A DNA stretch of 64,000 nucleotides from CAVPTL01 sp963794415 (GTDB lineage Bacteria; Actinomycetota; Thermoleophilia; Gaiellales; JAICJC01). Shown here in pieces: positions 7,250 through 15,891 of the stretch. The stretch spans positions 310,001 to 374,000 of the forward strand of contig CAWCDI010000001.1 in assembly GCA_963794415.1 (NCBI GenBank), written 5' to 3'. Each line of letters opens with the position of its first letter. Position 1 is the stretch's first letter. The notes under the pieces are model-generated. The model made no database searches. It saw only the letters and a program-made list of their open reading frames with translations, and was not told where the DNA came from. A program made the position numbers and the translations under genes.

Positions 7250-8605
7250 GTGACGCTACCACCCGACCCGCGCCGCTGGCTGCCGCTCGTGGCCGCCGCC
7301 GTCGCCTGCACGGCGCTCTACCTTGCATTCGAGCTCGGAGGCTTCGCCGCCGCCGACGTCAGCGGCAGCATCGTCCTCTGGGCGGCGATCCCCATCGTGG
7401 TCATCGTCGCGTTTCTCGCTGCGGTCGCAATCAGGCTCTCGGCCCAGATCGCCGAGCTCGCGGGCGTCCGCACAGACGCCATCGTCGGCCTCGGCCGGTC
7501 GGCCGGCGTGCCGGTCTCGATCGGCGTCCAGCTCCTCGTGCTCTTCATCGCCCTGCCGCTGCTCGAGGTGCTGAGCCGCCACATCGGCCTGCACGGCACC
7601 ACCGACGTCCCGCTCCAGCACCGCAGCCAGGGCGTCGTCCTGCTCGTCGCGTGGGCGGCCATCCTGATCGCGCCGTGGATGGAGGAGGTCTCGATGCGCG
7701 GGTTCCTGCTCTCGGGGCTCACCGTGCGGCTCGGGTTCTGGCCGGCGGCGGTGATCTCGTCGTTCGTGTGGGCCGGCCTCCACGGCGTCGGCGGCGTGCT
7801 GATCCCGTTCCTCGCCGAGGGCGTCGCGCTCTGCTGGATCCGCCGCCGCACCGGCTCGGTGCGCACCGGCATCGCCCTGCACGCCTCCCAGAACACCGTC
7901 GCCTCGCTCGTCACCGGCGCCGGGGCCTTCGTGATCCCGCCGCTGATCGTCGTGATCGCGAGCCTCTACGTCACGCGCTCGGCCTCGAACGACGAGCTCA
8001 CGCTGCGGGTGCGCCGCGCATGGGCCGGAGTGGGGAGCGGCTCGCGGTCGCTCATCGACCGGCTCCCCGCCCTCGCGTTGCCCCCCGCCGGCGCCTGGGT
8101 CGCGGCCGGCGTCGCGATCATGATCGGGGTCTCGCTGGTGGCCAGCAACGCGGTGTTCGACGCCGGCGGTAGCCACGTCGAGACCACCGGCCGCGCCGTC
8201 ACGGCGTTCATCGGCATCCCGATCCTCTGCTGGATCCTGCTGACCGCCGACCGGGTGTGGGGCGCGCCGGCCACCACGTGCCTGCTCGGAGCGCTCGGCT
8301 GCATCATCATCACGCTGCTGCGCCTGGCCCAGATCGGCTTCGACTCGACCACGTTTGTCGCCGCCGTCGTCATGGGCTACGCCCTGGTGTGCTTCGGGCT
8401 GATCGGCCTGCACGCGACCACGGTGGCGCTGCGGCCGCGCATCGCGGCCGGCGCTGCCGGGGTCTTCCTCGCGTTCAGCGTCTCGCCGGTGCCGTACCTC
8501 ACCACCACCCGCACGGCGCTCCTGCACCAGTCGCTCATCGCCTACCTCCTGGCCGCCGCGGCGATGGTCACCGTGGGGCTCACCATGCACTCGCACGGAG
8601 AGTGA
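7250..8605 (+). CDS. CPBP-family intramembrane glutamic endopeptidase
   Basis: About 451 residues with many hydrophobic helices. The CPBP/Abi signature is complete: motif 1 EExxxR in MEEVSMRGF (about residue 143), motif 2 in SFVWAGLHG, and motif 3 HxxxN in ALHASQNTV. The C-terminal half (after about 260) adds about five further helices outside the core domain, so the protein is larger than a minimal CPBP protease. It should cleave within or near the membrane; the substrate is unknown. A GTG at 7250 is preferred, with a TTG at 7247. Confidence 0.85.
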   Translation: MTLPPDPRRWLPLVAAAVACTALYLAFELGGFAAADVSGSIVLWAAIPIVVIVAFLAAVAIRLSAQIAELAGVRTDAIVGLGRSAGVPVSIGVQLLVLFIALPLLEVLSRHIGLHGTTDVPLQHRSQGVVLLVAWAAILIAPWMEEVSMRGFLLSGLTVRLGFWPAAVISSFVWAGLHGVGGVLIPFLAEGVALCWIRRRTGSVRTGIALHASQNTVASLVTGAGAFVIPPLIVVIASLYVTRSASNDELTLRVRRAWAGVGSGSRSLIDRLPALALPPAGAWVAAGVAIMIGVSLVASNAVFDAGGSHVETTGRAVTAFIGIPILCWILLTADRVWGAPATTCLLGALGCIIITLLRLAQIGFDSTTFVAAVVMGYALVCFGLIGLHATTVALRPRIAAGAAGVFLAFSVSPVPYLTTTRTALLHQSLIAYLLAAAAMVTVGLTMHSHGE

Positions 8606-8648
8606 CGAAAGGCTCAAGCCGCGGCTCGCGCGAGCCGATTGACGGTCG

Positions 8649-9110
8649 ATGAAGTCAAAGACCCTCTGGATCGTGAGCGTGGTGGCAGCAGTGCTGCTCG
8701 TGGCCGTGATCGGCCTCGGAGTGGCGCTCTCCAACAGCCGCTCGGACACCACCGACGCCAACGCCGCGCTGGCGAAGGAACAGGCCCACAGCGCGAAGCT
8801 CGCCCGGCGGCTGCAGGACGAGCTGGTCACCCTCACCGCGCTTCGCAGCACGTCGAGCTCGCAGCTCGGCACCATCAAGAGCTGCGGCGGAGCGGTGCGC
8901 GCCTACGACGCCGCGTGGCGCATCGAGGTCGCCGTGAGCAAGCTGCAGAACAAGGTGGTGGCCGACCAGAACGCCGGCGACATCTCGGGCGCGAACGTCT
9001 ACGTCGATCAGATCAACGGGATGATCCCCCGGATGAACAAGCTGGTGGAGAACGCCCGCGCGAGCTCGATCGCCTGTGGTGTCACACCCACCCGCGCCAA
9101 GCAGGCCTGA
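8649..9110 (+). CDS. Membrane-anchored protein with coiled-coil tendency, unknown function
   Basis: 153 residues: short N-terminal tail, one transmembrane or signal-anchor helix (about residues 8-28), then an extracytoplasmic helical region rich in Ala, Lys, Asp and Gln (about 35-65) likely to form a coiled coil. Two cysteines (near 79 and 143) could form a disulfide. No family recognised. The next gene, 16 bp downstream on the same strand, also encodes an exported protein, so the two may act together at the cell surface. Confidence 0.65.
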   Translation: MKSKTLWIVSVVAAVLLVAVIGLGVALSNSRSDTTDANAALAKEQAHSAKLARRLQDELVTLTALRSTSSSQLGTIKSCGGAVRAYDAAWRIEVAVSKLQNKVVADQNAGDISGANVYVDQINGMIPRMNKLVENARASSIACGVTPTRAKQA

Positions 9111-9126
9111 GGCATCATGCAGGCGT

Positions 9127-10227
9127 ATGCGAAGCGCACCGCCTCTCACGGCGTGGCTGACCGCCATCGTGGTGGTGGCCGCCGCCGCGCTTGCCCTGGG
9201 CGCCCGCGGCGCGCAGAGCACGGCCGCCGCACCGGCGGCGCATAACCCGTTCCTGCCGGGCGCGATCGGCTCGAGGCCGTTCTCCGACTCGCAGCTGATG
9301 TTCGACGTCGGCCGCGCCGCCGACAAGCTGGGCCTTCGCATCCGCACGCCCAACACCCAGCTCGCGAACGCCACGACGCTCACCCGGGTCTGGTACACGG
9401 CCATCCCCAACGACTCCGGCAGCTTCTCGCGGATGGTGGAGCTCGACTACCCCGCCAGCCGCCTTCGGATCGAGTACTCGCGCAGGCTCGTGAGCTCGAT
9501 CTCGCCGGGCACCATCTTCGCCGCGCGGGCCGCCGCGCTGGGCCGGCGCGTCGCGACGGTGCAGCGGATCGGCGCGGTGCCGGCGCTCGTGCGCACGGCC
9601 ACGGCAGGCCGGATGGCGTCGGTCGATCTGGTGGTGGGACAGGTGGAGGTGGTCGTGAGCGGCGAGCGCCCCACGGCCGACCTCGTGAAGGTTGCCGCCA
9701 CCATCGCACCGGCGGCTCCCGAGAGCCAGAACGCGAGCTTCACCCCCGGCCCGATCGGGACGCGGCCCTTCGCCACCGCCCAGCGGCTCACGCTGGGCGA
9801 GGCGTCGCGGAGGGTGGGCTTTCGCATCATCACGCCGCGCGACGCGCTCGCCCGCCCGGCCGGCCTTCGGCGCATCTGGTTTGCCGGCTTCAGCGGCGGA
9901 AACGGCGCCTACGTGAAGGCCGCCGACCTCGACTATCCCGCCACCTCCGTGCGCGTGCAGTACGCGCTGCCGCGCTTCCCGGTGATCGCCCCGCGCGCGC
10001 TCTACCGCCAGAAGGCCCGTGCGCTCGGCCTCCCGGCCCGCGCGGTGCGCACCGTGCACGGCGTGCCGGCGCTCGTGATCCCGGCCGGCGCCCGGCGCCC
10101 GGGGTCGGTCGACCTCACGCTCTTCGGGATCTCGGTCACCGTGACCGGCACCCGGCCCCTGAGCGACCTCATCGCCGTGGCCCGATCGATCCCCGTGCCC
10201 GATCAGTTCACGGCGGAGATCCGCTGA
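9127..10227 (+). CDS. Exported protein made of two homologous ~155-residue repeats
   Basis: 366 residues with a signal peptide (hydrophobic stretch about 10-28, then a cleavage region near AQSTAAAP). The mature chain is an internal duplication: repeat A (about 40-195) and repeat B (about 204-360) share PGxIGxRPF at the start, then LGLRIRTP/VGFRIITP, RVWY/RIWF, LDYPAS/LDYPAT, ALGRR/ALGLP, VPALV, SVDL and GxRPxxDL in the same order. No known domain recognised. It probably acts outside the cytoplasmic membrane. Confidence 0.65.
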   Translation: MRSAPPLTAWLTAIVVVAAAALALGARGAQSTAAAPAAHNPFLPGAIGSRPFSDSQLMFDVGRAADKLGLRIRTPNTQLANATTLTRVWYTAIPNDSGSFSRMVELDYPASRLRIEYSRRLVSSISPGTIFAARAAALGRRVATVQRIGAVPALVRTATAGRMASVDLVVGQVEVVVSGERPTADLVKVAATIAPAAPESQNASFTPGPIGTRPFATAQRLTLGEASRRVGFRIITPRDALARPAGLRRIWFAGFSGGNGAYVKAADLDYPATSVRVQYALPRFPVIAPRALYRQKARALGLPARAVRTVHGVPALVIPAGARRPGSVDLTLFGISVTVTGTRPLSDLIAVARSIPVPDQFTAEIR

Positions 10228-11128
10228 CCTCGGCCGGCGGGGCGGGGCGCAGCAGCCGCTGCACGAGCAGCGTGATCGTGCCGCCCACCAGCAGCATCAC
10301 GACGTTGGCGAAGAGCACCTTGAGCGAGCCGATCGCGTGGGTGTGGTCGCCCAGCGCGAAGGCGACGCCCGCGTAGGCGGCGGCCGGGATGGTGGTGACC
10401 GAGATCGCGACGCCCACCGCCTGGCCCGCCCGCGTCTCGAACGCGAGCATCGCCGCGATCCCCGCCACGAGCGCCACGATGATGGTCTCGTTGTTCACCG
10501 ACGGGATGGCGCCGAGATCGCGCTGCGAGTTGAACGACGCCGGAAGGAGCTCGAACGTCTTCAGAAGCCACGTGAGGATGCCGGCGGACACCACGGCCAG
10601 GCCGAGGCCCACCCAGAGCGTGATGGTTGCCCGCATCGCGAGCCGCGGCCGCTTGCTCACCAGCCCCACGCACGCGGCGGACACCGGCAGGAGGTCGGGG
10701 CTGAGCGCCATCGCGCCGACGATGAGGATCGTGTCGGTATCGATCACGCCGTAGGCGGCGATGATCCCGGCGATCGCCATGAACACCAGATAGCGCACCA
10801 CCGTGCGCGCCTGCACGCGCGCCTCGCCCAAGAGATCGGCCCAGACGAGCGCGTCGGTGGTGAGCGAGGCGCGGCTCGACGGCCGCCAGCCAACCGGCGC
10901 GATCAGCGACATCCGCGCCATCAGCACGTTGGTCTCGGGGATGTTCATGCGGTCGAAGATCGCCACGGCGTTATCGGCGCATTCGGGCCGCACGTCGCAG
11001 GTGACCACCTCCTGGCCCGGCTCGATCAGCGGCGTGCGGGAGATGTGATCCACCCCTGTGACGGCGCTCAGCATCGGCACGATCGCCTCGGCCTGGGAGG
11101 TGGTCAGGAAGGCGCGGACGAAGAGCAT
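10208..11128 (-). CDS. DUF389 (TIGR00341-like) membrane protein
   Basis: 306 residues. An N-terminal cytoplasmic ACT/ferredoxin-like domain (about 1-75) is followed by six or seven membrane helices. These contain the family's ALSPDLLPVSAACVGL and SVNNETIIVALVAG segments, the conserved core of DUF389. Role unknown; members are often called putative hydrophobic or transport-related proteins. The ATG at 11128 diverges from the phosphate transporter gene, and the 3' end overlaps the convergent exported-repeat gene by 20 bp. Confidence 0.88.
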   Translation of the reverse strand: MLFVRAFLTTSQAEAIVPMLSAVTGVDHISRTPLIEPGQEVVTCDVRPECADNAVAIFDRMNIPETNVLMARMSLIAPVGWRPSSRASLTTDALVWADLLGEARVQARTVVRYLVFMAIAGIIAAYGVIDTDTILIVGAMALSPDLLPVSAACVGLVSKRPRLAMRATITLWVGLGLAVVSAGILTWLLKTFELLPASFNSQRDLGAIPSVNNETIIVALVAGIAAMLAFETRAGQAVGVAISVTTIPAAAYAGVAFALGDHTHAIGSLKVLFANVVMLLVGGTITLLVQRLLRPAPPAEVSGSPP

Positions 11129-11163
11129 CGCGCCATTGTTACCAGGCTCGCGGGCGGCGCGTT

Positions 11164-11211
11164 GGTGAACGACCGGTGCGGGCTGGATAACAAGTGGTGA
11201 AAACCTTCACC
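11164..11211. promoter_or_regulatory. GGTGAA/TTCACC palindrome and GGTGAAC box upstream of pit (Pho-box-like)
   Basis: GGTGAA-AACC-TTCACC forms a perfect 16-bp palindrome at 11196-11211. A GGTGAAC at 11164-11170 is the reverse complement of GTTCACC, the half-repeat described for actinobacterial PhoP boxes. They lie 40-90 bp before the phosphate transporter start, between it and divergent DUF389. Control by a PhoP-like regulator is inference from the half-site match and the gene's function. Confidence 0.45.
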
Positions 11212-11252
11212 AAAGAGTGCATTTCCAGCAAGAAGAGTGGTACATATCGCGC

Positions 11253-12398
11253 ATGCTTGCTCTCGTGATCCTCACCGTGGCGACGGCGCTGGTGTTCGAC
11301 TTCACCAACGGATTCCACGACACCGCCAACGCGATGGCCACCACCATCGCCACCCGCGCGCTGCCGCCGCGCGCCGCGGTGGGCCTCGCCGCCGTGCTCA
11401 ACCTGGTCGGCGCGTTCCTCTCGGTCGCCGTCGCAGCCACCATCGCGAGCGGCATCGTCGATCAGACCACCATCACCGTGCCGATCGTGTTCGCCGGGCT
11501 GGTGGGCGCCATCATCTGGAACGTTGTCACCTGGTACATGGGCATCCCGTCCTCGTCGTCGCATGCGCTCGTCGGCGGCGTCATCGGCTCGGTGCTCGCC
11601 GCCGAAGGATCCAGCGGCGTGATCTGGAGCGGGGTGTCCGAGAAGGTGCTCATCCCCGCCGTCCTCGCGCCGTTCGTCTGCGGCATCGCCGCGTTCATCG
11701 CCACGCGGATGTCCTACCGGATGACCCGCAAGGTGAACCAGGACGTCTCCAGCAAGGGCTTCCGGTCGAGCCAGATCCTCTCGAGCTCGCTGGTCGCGCT
11801 CGCTCACGGCACCAACGACGCGCAGAAGACGATGGGCGTCATCGTGCTCACGCTGGTCGCCGGCGGGTATGCCGGCGCCGACTCGGGCGTGCCGCTCTGG
11901 GTGAAGGTCTCGTGCGCCGTCTGCGTCGCGCTCGGCACCTACTCGGGCGGCTGGCGCGTGATCAAGACGCTCGGCACCAAGGTGACGGACATCGCCCCGC
12001 CGCAGGGCTTCTCGGCCGAGACGGCGAGCTCCACCACCATCCTCGCGTCGTCCTACTTCGGCTTCTCGCTCTCGACCACCCAGGTGGTCTCGGGCGGCGT
12101 AATGGGAGCGGGGCTGGGACGCAAGGGCGGCTTCGTCCACTGGTCGGTGGTCAAGCGCATGGTGGTGGCATGGGTGCTCACGATGCCGGCCGCAGCGCTC
12201 GTCGGCGCGGGCGCCGAGGAGACCGTCTCGCTCTTTGGCAACGACACCGCCGGCGTGGTCTTCGTCGCGATCGTCGCCGCGGGCGTGCTCGGCTGGATCT
12301 TCGCCCTCTCGCGCCGCAGCGCCGTGACGGCGGACAACGTGATCGACGAGGTCGCGAACGACCCGGATCCTGTGGCCCCGGCCCTGGTGACCGCATGA
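11253..12398 (+). CDS. pit: Low-affinity inorganic phosphate transporter (PiT family)
   Basis: 381 residues, about ten hydrophobic segments. It starts with the family's VFDFTNGFHDTANAMAT signature (about residues 12-29) and has the second-half counterpart VALAHGTNDAQKTMGV (about 188-203), the inverted-repeat duplication of PiT carriers. It imports phosphate (as metal-phosphate) with H+ or Na+ across the cytoplasmic membrane. The ATG at 11253 fits the family N-terminus; an upstream ATG at 11217 would add 12 residues. It is followed by two co-directional genes forming an operon. Confidence 0.92.
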   Translation: MLALVILTVATALVFDFTNGFHDTANAMATTIATRALPPRAAVGLAAVLNLVGAFLSVAVAATIASGIVDQTTITVPIVFAGLVGAIIWNVVTWYMGIPSSSSHALVGGVIGSVLAAEGSSGVIWSGVSEKVLIPAVLAPFVCGIAAFIATRMSYRMTRKVNQDVSSKGFRSSQILSSSLVALAHGTNDAQKTMGVIVLTLVAGGYAGADSGVPLWVKVSCAVCVALGTYSGGWRVIKTLGTKVTDIAPPQGFSAETASSTTILASSYFGFSLSTTQVVSGGVMGAGLGRKGGFVHWSVVKRMVVAWVLTMPAAALVGAGAEETVSLFGNDTAGVVFVAIVAAGVLGWIFALSRRSAVTADNVIDEVANDPDPVAPALVTA

Positions 12399-12622
12399 TC
12401 CTCTCGTTCCAGGACTACCTGCCCGTCTCCGATCTGCTGAAGATCCTGATCGTGGTCATGGCCGTCGCCGTGGTCGCTCCGTCGGCCGCGTCGTTTGCGA
12501 TCGTCGGCCTCGACCGGCGCGAGTCCGGTGCCACCGGCGTGGGCAACGCGATGGTCGCCGCCGGGGCCGCCGTGCTCCTCGTACTCGTCGTCATCGGCGT
12601 GTACGCCCTGGTCAACCGGTAA
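12395..12622 (+). CDS. Small two-helix membrane protein of the pit operon
   Basis: 75 residues with two transmembrane helices (about 16-36 and 50-71) joined by a short loop GLDRRESGAT. Its ATG overlaps the pit stop in an ATGA arrangement, so translation is almost certainly coupled to the phosphate carrier. No family recognised. A small accessory or stabilising subunit for the transporter is a reasonable guess, supported only by position. Confidence 0.7.
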   Translation: MILSFQDYLPVSDLLKILIVVMAVAVVAPSAASFAIVGLDRRESGATGVGNAMVAAGAAVLLVLVVIGVYALVNR

Positions 12623-12627
12623 CGGGC

Positions 12628-13137
12628 GTGGCGTTCGTCGCGCCAGTCCTGGTCTGCTACGACGGATCCGATGGGGCCCGCGCGGCGCTCGAGGCCGCCG
12701 TCCAGGTGTTCACCCGGCCGATGGTGATCGCCTGCTACTGGCAGCCGTTCGGCGAGTCCGACAAGCCGCTGAACATCGAGATCCTCGAGCTGGTGCAGGA
12801 TCCCAGGAGCATCAACGAGCGCGAGCAGGAGCGGGCGATGCGCGTCGCGACGCAGGGCGCCGGCATCGCAGAGGCCGCGGGCGCCACCGCCGATCCGGTC
12901 GCGGTGAAGGTCACTGCCCCCGTGGACGAGGCGATCCTCGCGCACGCCGACGAGCTGGACGCGTTTGCGATCGTGCTGGGCTCGCGGAGCCGCTCGGGGC
13001 TGGGCTCGATCCTCCTCGGAGACACGGCAGGCGATGTGGTGCAGCTCTCCAACAGGCCCGTGTTCGTCATCCCGTCCTCGGCGCTTGCCGAGCGGCGCCG
13101 GGCCGACCGCACGCGCGGGAGCAATCCGCCCGGCTGA
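12628..13137 (+). CDS. Universal stress protein (UspA family)
   Basis: 169 residues with one Usp domain. The opening strand VLVCYDGSDGARAALEAA carries the ATP-contacting Asp. The later AFAIVLGSRSRSGLGSILLGDTAGDVVQLSNRPVFVI segment matches the G-2x-G-9x-G(S/T) nucleotide-binding motif in the form GSRSRSGLGSILLGDTAG. It is a cytosolic stress-linked nucleotide-binding protein. A GTG at 12628 starts 5 bp after the small membrane protein gene, making pit, the small protein and this a three-gene unit, perhaps linking phosphate uptake to stress. Confidence 0.9.
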   Translation: MAFVAPVLVCYDGSDGARAALEAAVQVFTRPMVIACYWQPFGESDKPLNIEILELVQDPRSINEREQERAMRVATQGAGIAEAAGATADPVAVKVTAPVDEAILAHADELDAFAIVLGSRSRSGLGSILLGDTAGDVVQLSNRPVFVIPSSALAERRRADRTRGSNPPG

Positions 13138-13150
13138 CGCCGTGTGAACC

Positions 13151-14601
13151 GTGGTATCTTCGCCGCGAAGCTTCGTGGCCACAACCATCTCTCACCCCGC
13201 CGCGTCCGAGCCGCGACGGCGCTCCCTCGTCGTCAAGGTCGCCGTGGTCACCATGCTGGCGGGCCTCCTCTTCGGCTACGACCAGGGGGTCATCTCCGGC
13301 GCGCTCGCGCTGATCAAGGCCGACCTCCACCTCGGCACGTTCTCGACCGAGATCATCACGAGCTGGGTCACGCTCGGCGCCCTCGGCGGCGCGCTGGTGG
13401 CGGGCGGCATGGCCGACAAGATCGGCCGGCGCCACACCGCGATGGTGGCGGGTGCCCTCTTTGCCATCGGCGCGCTCCTGGAGGCGGCGGCCCCCGGCGT
13501 CTTCGTGCTCACGTTCGGCCGCGTGCTCACCGGCGTGGCCGTTGGCTTCGCCTCCACCGTCGCGCCGCTCTACGCCGCCGAGATGGCGCCGGCACGGGTG
13601 CGCGGCCGCGTCGTTTCGGGCTACCAGCTGGCGATCACCATCGGCATCTTCCTCGCATACCTCGTGAACGACCTGCTGCAGGACTCCGGCAGCTGGCGCC
13701 TGATGTTCGCGATCGCCGTCGTCCCCGGCGTGCTCCTGATCCTCGGGTTCATGATCGTGCCCGAGTCGGTGCGCTACCTCGTGAAGACCGGCCGGCGCGA
13801 CGAGGCCGCGGCGGTGGTCGAGCAGATCGAGGGCCCCGAGGACGCGCCGGGCGTGCTGCAGAGCATCGAGAAGAGCCTCGAGCAGGAGCAGGCCGAGGGC
13901 CAGGCGAGCTGGGCCGAGCTGATCGGCCCCTCGCTTCGCCGGCCCATGATCATCGGCATCGGCCTCAGCGTGATCCAGCAGATCACCGGCATCAACGCGA
14001 TCATCTACTACGCCAACGACATCTTCGCCAAGGCCGGCTTCGAGAGCGCCCAGTCGCAATCGCGCGCGACGCTCTGGGCCATCGGCTTCGTGAACGTGCT
14101 GGCGACGTTCATCGCCGTGGCCTACGTCGATCGCTTCGGCCGAAAGCCGCTGCTCAAGTACGGGCTGATCGGCATGACGGTGAGCCTCGCGATCGTCGGC
14201 ATCTCGTTTGCCAGCTTCTCGAACTCGGGCGGCGGGCTCACGTGGGCGGCGGGCTCACGCTGCTCGGGCTGGTCGTCTTCATCATCTCGTTCGCGTTCTC
14301 GCTGGGCCCGGTGGTGTGGACGGTGATCTCCGAGATCTTCCCGAGCCGGGTGCGCGGCCGCGCGGTCTCCATCGCGACGGCGGCCAACTGGGGCGCGGCG
14401 TTCCTCGTGACCCAGTTCTTCCTGAGCATCGTGGACGCAATCGGCGAGGCCGAGACGTTCTTCCTCTTCGCCGCCATCTGCGTGGTGTCGTTCATCTGGA
14501 TCGCGCGGTGGGTGCCCGAGACCAAGGGCCGCACGCTCGAGGAGATCCAGACGATGTTCGACGACGACTTCGCTGCCGCCAGCGCCTCGAAGCCGGGCTA
14601 G
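13151..14601 (+). pseudogene. Sugar-porter MFS transporter, frameshifted by a 17-bp tandem duplication
   Basis: The first 363 codons encode a sugar-porter family carrier: LLFGYDQGVISGAL in helix 1, the DKIGRR loop, the PESVRYL segment, and QQITGINAIIYYA in helix 7. The frame then runs into nonsense and a stop at 14326. The remainder, GLVVFIISFAFSLGPVVW to VPETKGRTLEE, continues in another frame to 14601. A 16-base sequence at 14227-14242 is repeated at 14244-14259, a 17-bp tandem duplication. Removing one copy restores a single frame of about 478 codons through SNSGGGLTLLGLVVF. Hence a recent lesion or a sequencing artefact. Confidence 0.85.
14227..14259. repeat. 17-bp tandem duplication inside the MFS gene
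   Basis: GGGCGGCGGGCTCACG occurs at 14227-14242 and 14244-14259, separated by a single T. The 17-bp period changes the reading frame, and one copy is enough for an intact transporter. Such a direct duplication can arise and be lost by slipped-strand replication. Confidence 0.85.
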
Positions 14602-15149
14602 AGGCCCGCGATGAGGGTGGCCACCAGCCGGTCGTAGCTTCGGTCGATGTCCCGCGGCATCGCGAAGCCGCCGGCGCGCTCGAGCATCACGAACCCGTGC
14701 AGCGCGCTTCGGATGCCGCGGATCGCGTCGATCAGCTCGTCGCCCTCGAGCTGCCACTCGCGCAGGATCGCGGCGAGCAGCTCGATGAGGCGCGTCGCGA
14801 CCGCGGCGAGCTCGGTGTCGCCGGCCGGCGGCGCGGTCTGGGTCGCCTCGTAGAGGCCGGGGGCCTGGTGGGCGTAGGCGCGGTAGGCGGTGGCTGCGGC
14901 CCGCACCGCGTCCTCGCCCGAGCGGCCCACGGTGGCGGCCGAGAGCGCGGCGGTGAGCTCGGTGGCACCGCGCAGGCTCATCAGGCGAAGGAGCGCGTCG
15001 CGGCCGTCAACGTGGTTATAGAGCGACGGCGCGCGCACGCCGAGCTGCTTGGCCACCGCCGCCAGCGTGACCGCCGGCAGCCCGCCGTCGTTTGCGAGCG
15101 TCGCGGCGGCGTCCACCACCTGGCTCGTGCCGAGGCCTCGCCGCGGCAC
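14598..15149 (-). CDS. TetR/AcrR-family transcriptional regulator
   Basis: 183 residues. The N-terminal helix-turn-helix lies at about 10-55, with the recognition segment VTLAAVAKQLGVRAPSLYNHV, typical of TetR. The C-terminal ligand domain is of the TetR_C_33/WHG kind (DALLRLMSLRGATEL, YRAYAHQAPGLYEATQ, AIRGIRSALHGFVMLE). Its GTG start shares one base with the stop of the upstream MBL gene (TAGTG), so the two are one operon. The twin palindromes at 15838-15875, upstream of that gene, are its likely operators. Confidence 0.92.
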   Translation of the reverse strand: MPRRGLGTSQVVDAAATLANDGGLPAVTLAAVAKQLGVRAPSLYNHVDGRDALLRLMSLRGATELTAALSAATVGRSGEDAVRAAATAYRAYAHQAPGLYEATQTAPPAGDTELAAVATRLIELLAAILREWQLEGDELIDAIRGIRSALHGFVMLERAGGFAMPRDIDRSYDRLVATLIAGL

Positions 15150-15817
15150 TACGACGCCCTCCGGATGGCAGCGTCCATGGCCGCGCCGGGGTGCTCGACG
15201 ATGGGGCCGTGGCCGGGAGCAATGCGCTCAGGGTTGAGCGCGCGCAGCCGCTCTGCGCTCTCGAGCTCGGTCGGCCGGTGCCACGTCGCCATGCCCGAGA
15301 ACGGGAACCGCCAGTTGATGCGCGCCGTGGTGTCGAGGCCGCCGCGCGTGGAGTAGGCATCGCCCACCAGGAGCGTGCCGTCGCGGTGATCGAGGAACGT
15401 GACGTGGCCGGGGGTGTGGCCCGGCGCCGCGATCACCTCGAGCGAGCCGATGCGCTCGCCGGGCTCGACCGTGCGCGTGGGGACGGTCTCGGCGCCGGGG
15501 TAGCCGCCGCGGAGCTTCACCTGCGGCTCGTCCGGATCGAGGCTCATGTCCTTTCGCAGGAACCGCGCGTCGCGGGCAGAGATGATCACCTCGGCGTCGG
15601 GCAGGAGCCGTGCGAGCGCATCGAGCGAGCCGATGTGATCCATGTGGGCGTGGGTGAGCGCGATCCGCACGATGGGTGCGCCCGCGTGCTCGGCCGCGGC
15701 CATGATCGTCTTCTCGCTGCGCGGGATCATGGCGTCGATCAGCGTCAGCCCGTCGTCCTCCTCCACCAGGTAGGAGTTCACGAACCCGAAGCGTGAGATG
15801 CGTGTGGTGAGTGCCAT
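15149..15817 (-). CDS. MBL-fold metallo-hydrolase
   Basis: 222 residues. The metal-binding HAHMDH (about 56-61), a downstream His in APGHTPGHV (about 133) and Asp in VGDAYS (about 150), and the final His in APGHGP are all present, so the binuclear metal site should be intact. It belongs to the glyoxalase II-like/quorum-quenching-like group; the substrate is unknown. First gene of a two-gene operon with TetR, suggesting that it metabolises or responds to the regulator's ligand. Confidence 0.9.
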   Translation of the reverse strand: MALTTRISRFGFVNSYLVEEDDGLTLIDAMIPRSEKTIMAAAEHAGAPIVRIALTHAHMDHIGSLDALARLLPDAEVIISARDARFLRKDMSLDPDEPQVKLRGGYPGAETVPTRTVEPGERIGSLEVIAAPGHTPGHVTFLDHRDGTLLVGDAYSTRGGLDTTARINWRFPFSGMATWHRPTELESAERLRALNPERIAPGHGPIVEHPGAAMDAAIRRAS

Positions 15818-15837
15818 CGCTCATTCCCCTCTCGTCC

Positions 15838-15875
15838 AACTATTGACAGTAGTTCAAAAACTACGATCATTAGTT
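15838..15875. promoter_or_regulatory. Twin TetR operator palindromes
   Basis: AACTA-N7-TAGTT occurs twice, at 15838-15854 and 15859-15875, with centres exactly 21 bp apart (two turns of DNA). An inner GTAGTT-CAAA-AACTAC palindrome (15849-15864) is created by their junction. The block lies just upstream of the MBL-tetR operon. Pairs of half-turn-spaced palindromes bound by two dimers are known for TetR-family repressors such as QacR. The AT-rich core stands out sharply from the flanking DNA. Confidence 0.75.
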
Positions 15876-15891
15876 TAGCACGTCGGAGAGG

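Noticed and set aside
7256..8878. 540-codon minus-strand frame opposite the CPBP protease gene
   Set aside because: Extremely Arg/Asp/Gly-rich with no hydrophobic core; typical antisense frame in high-GC DNA, and the plus strand has a complete CPBP motif set.
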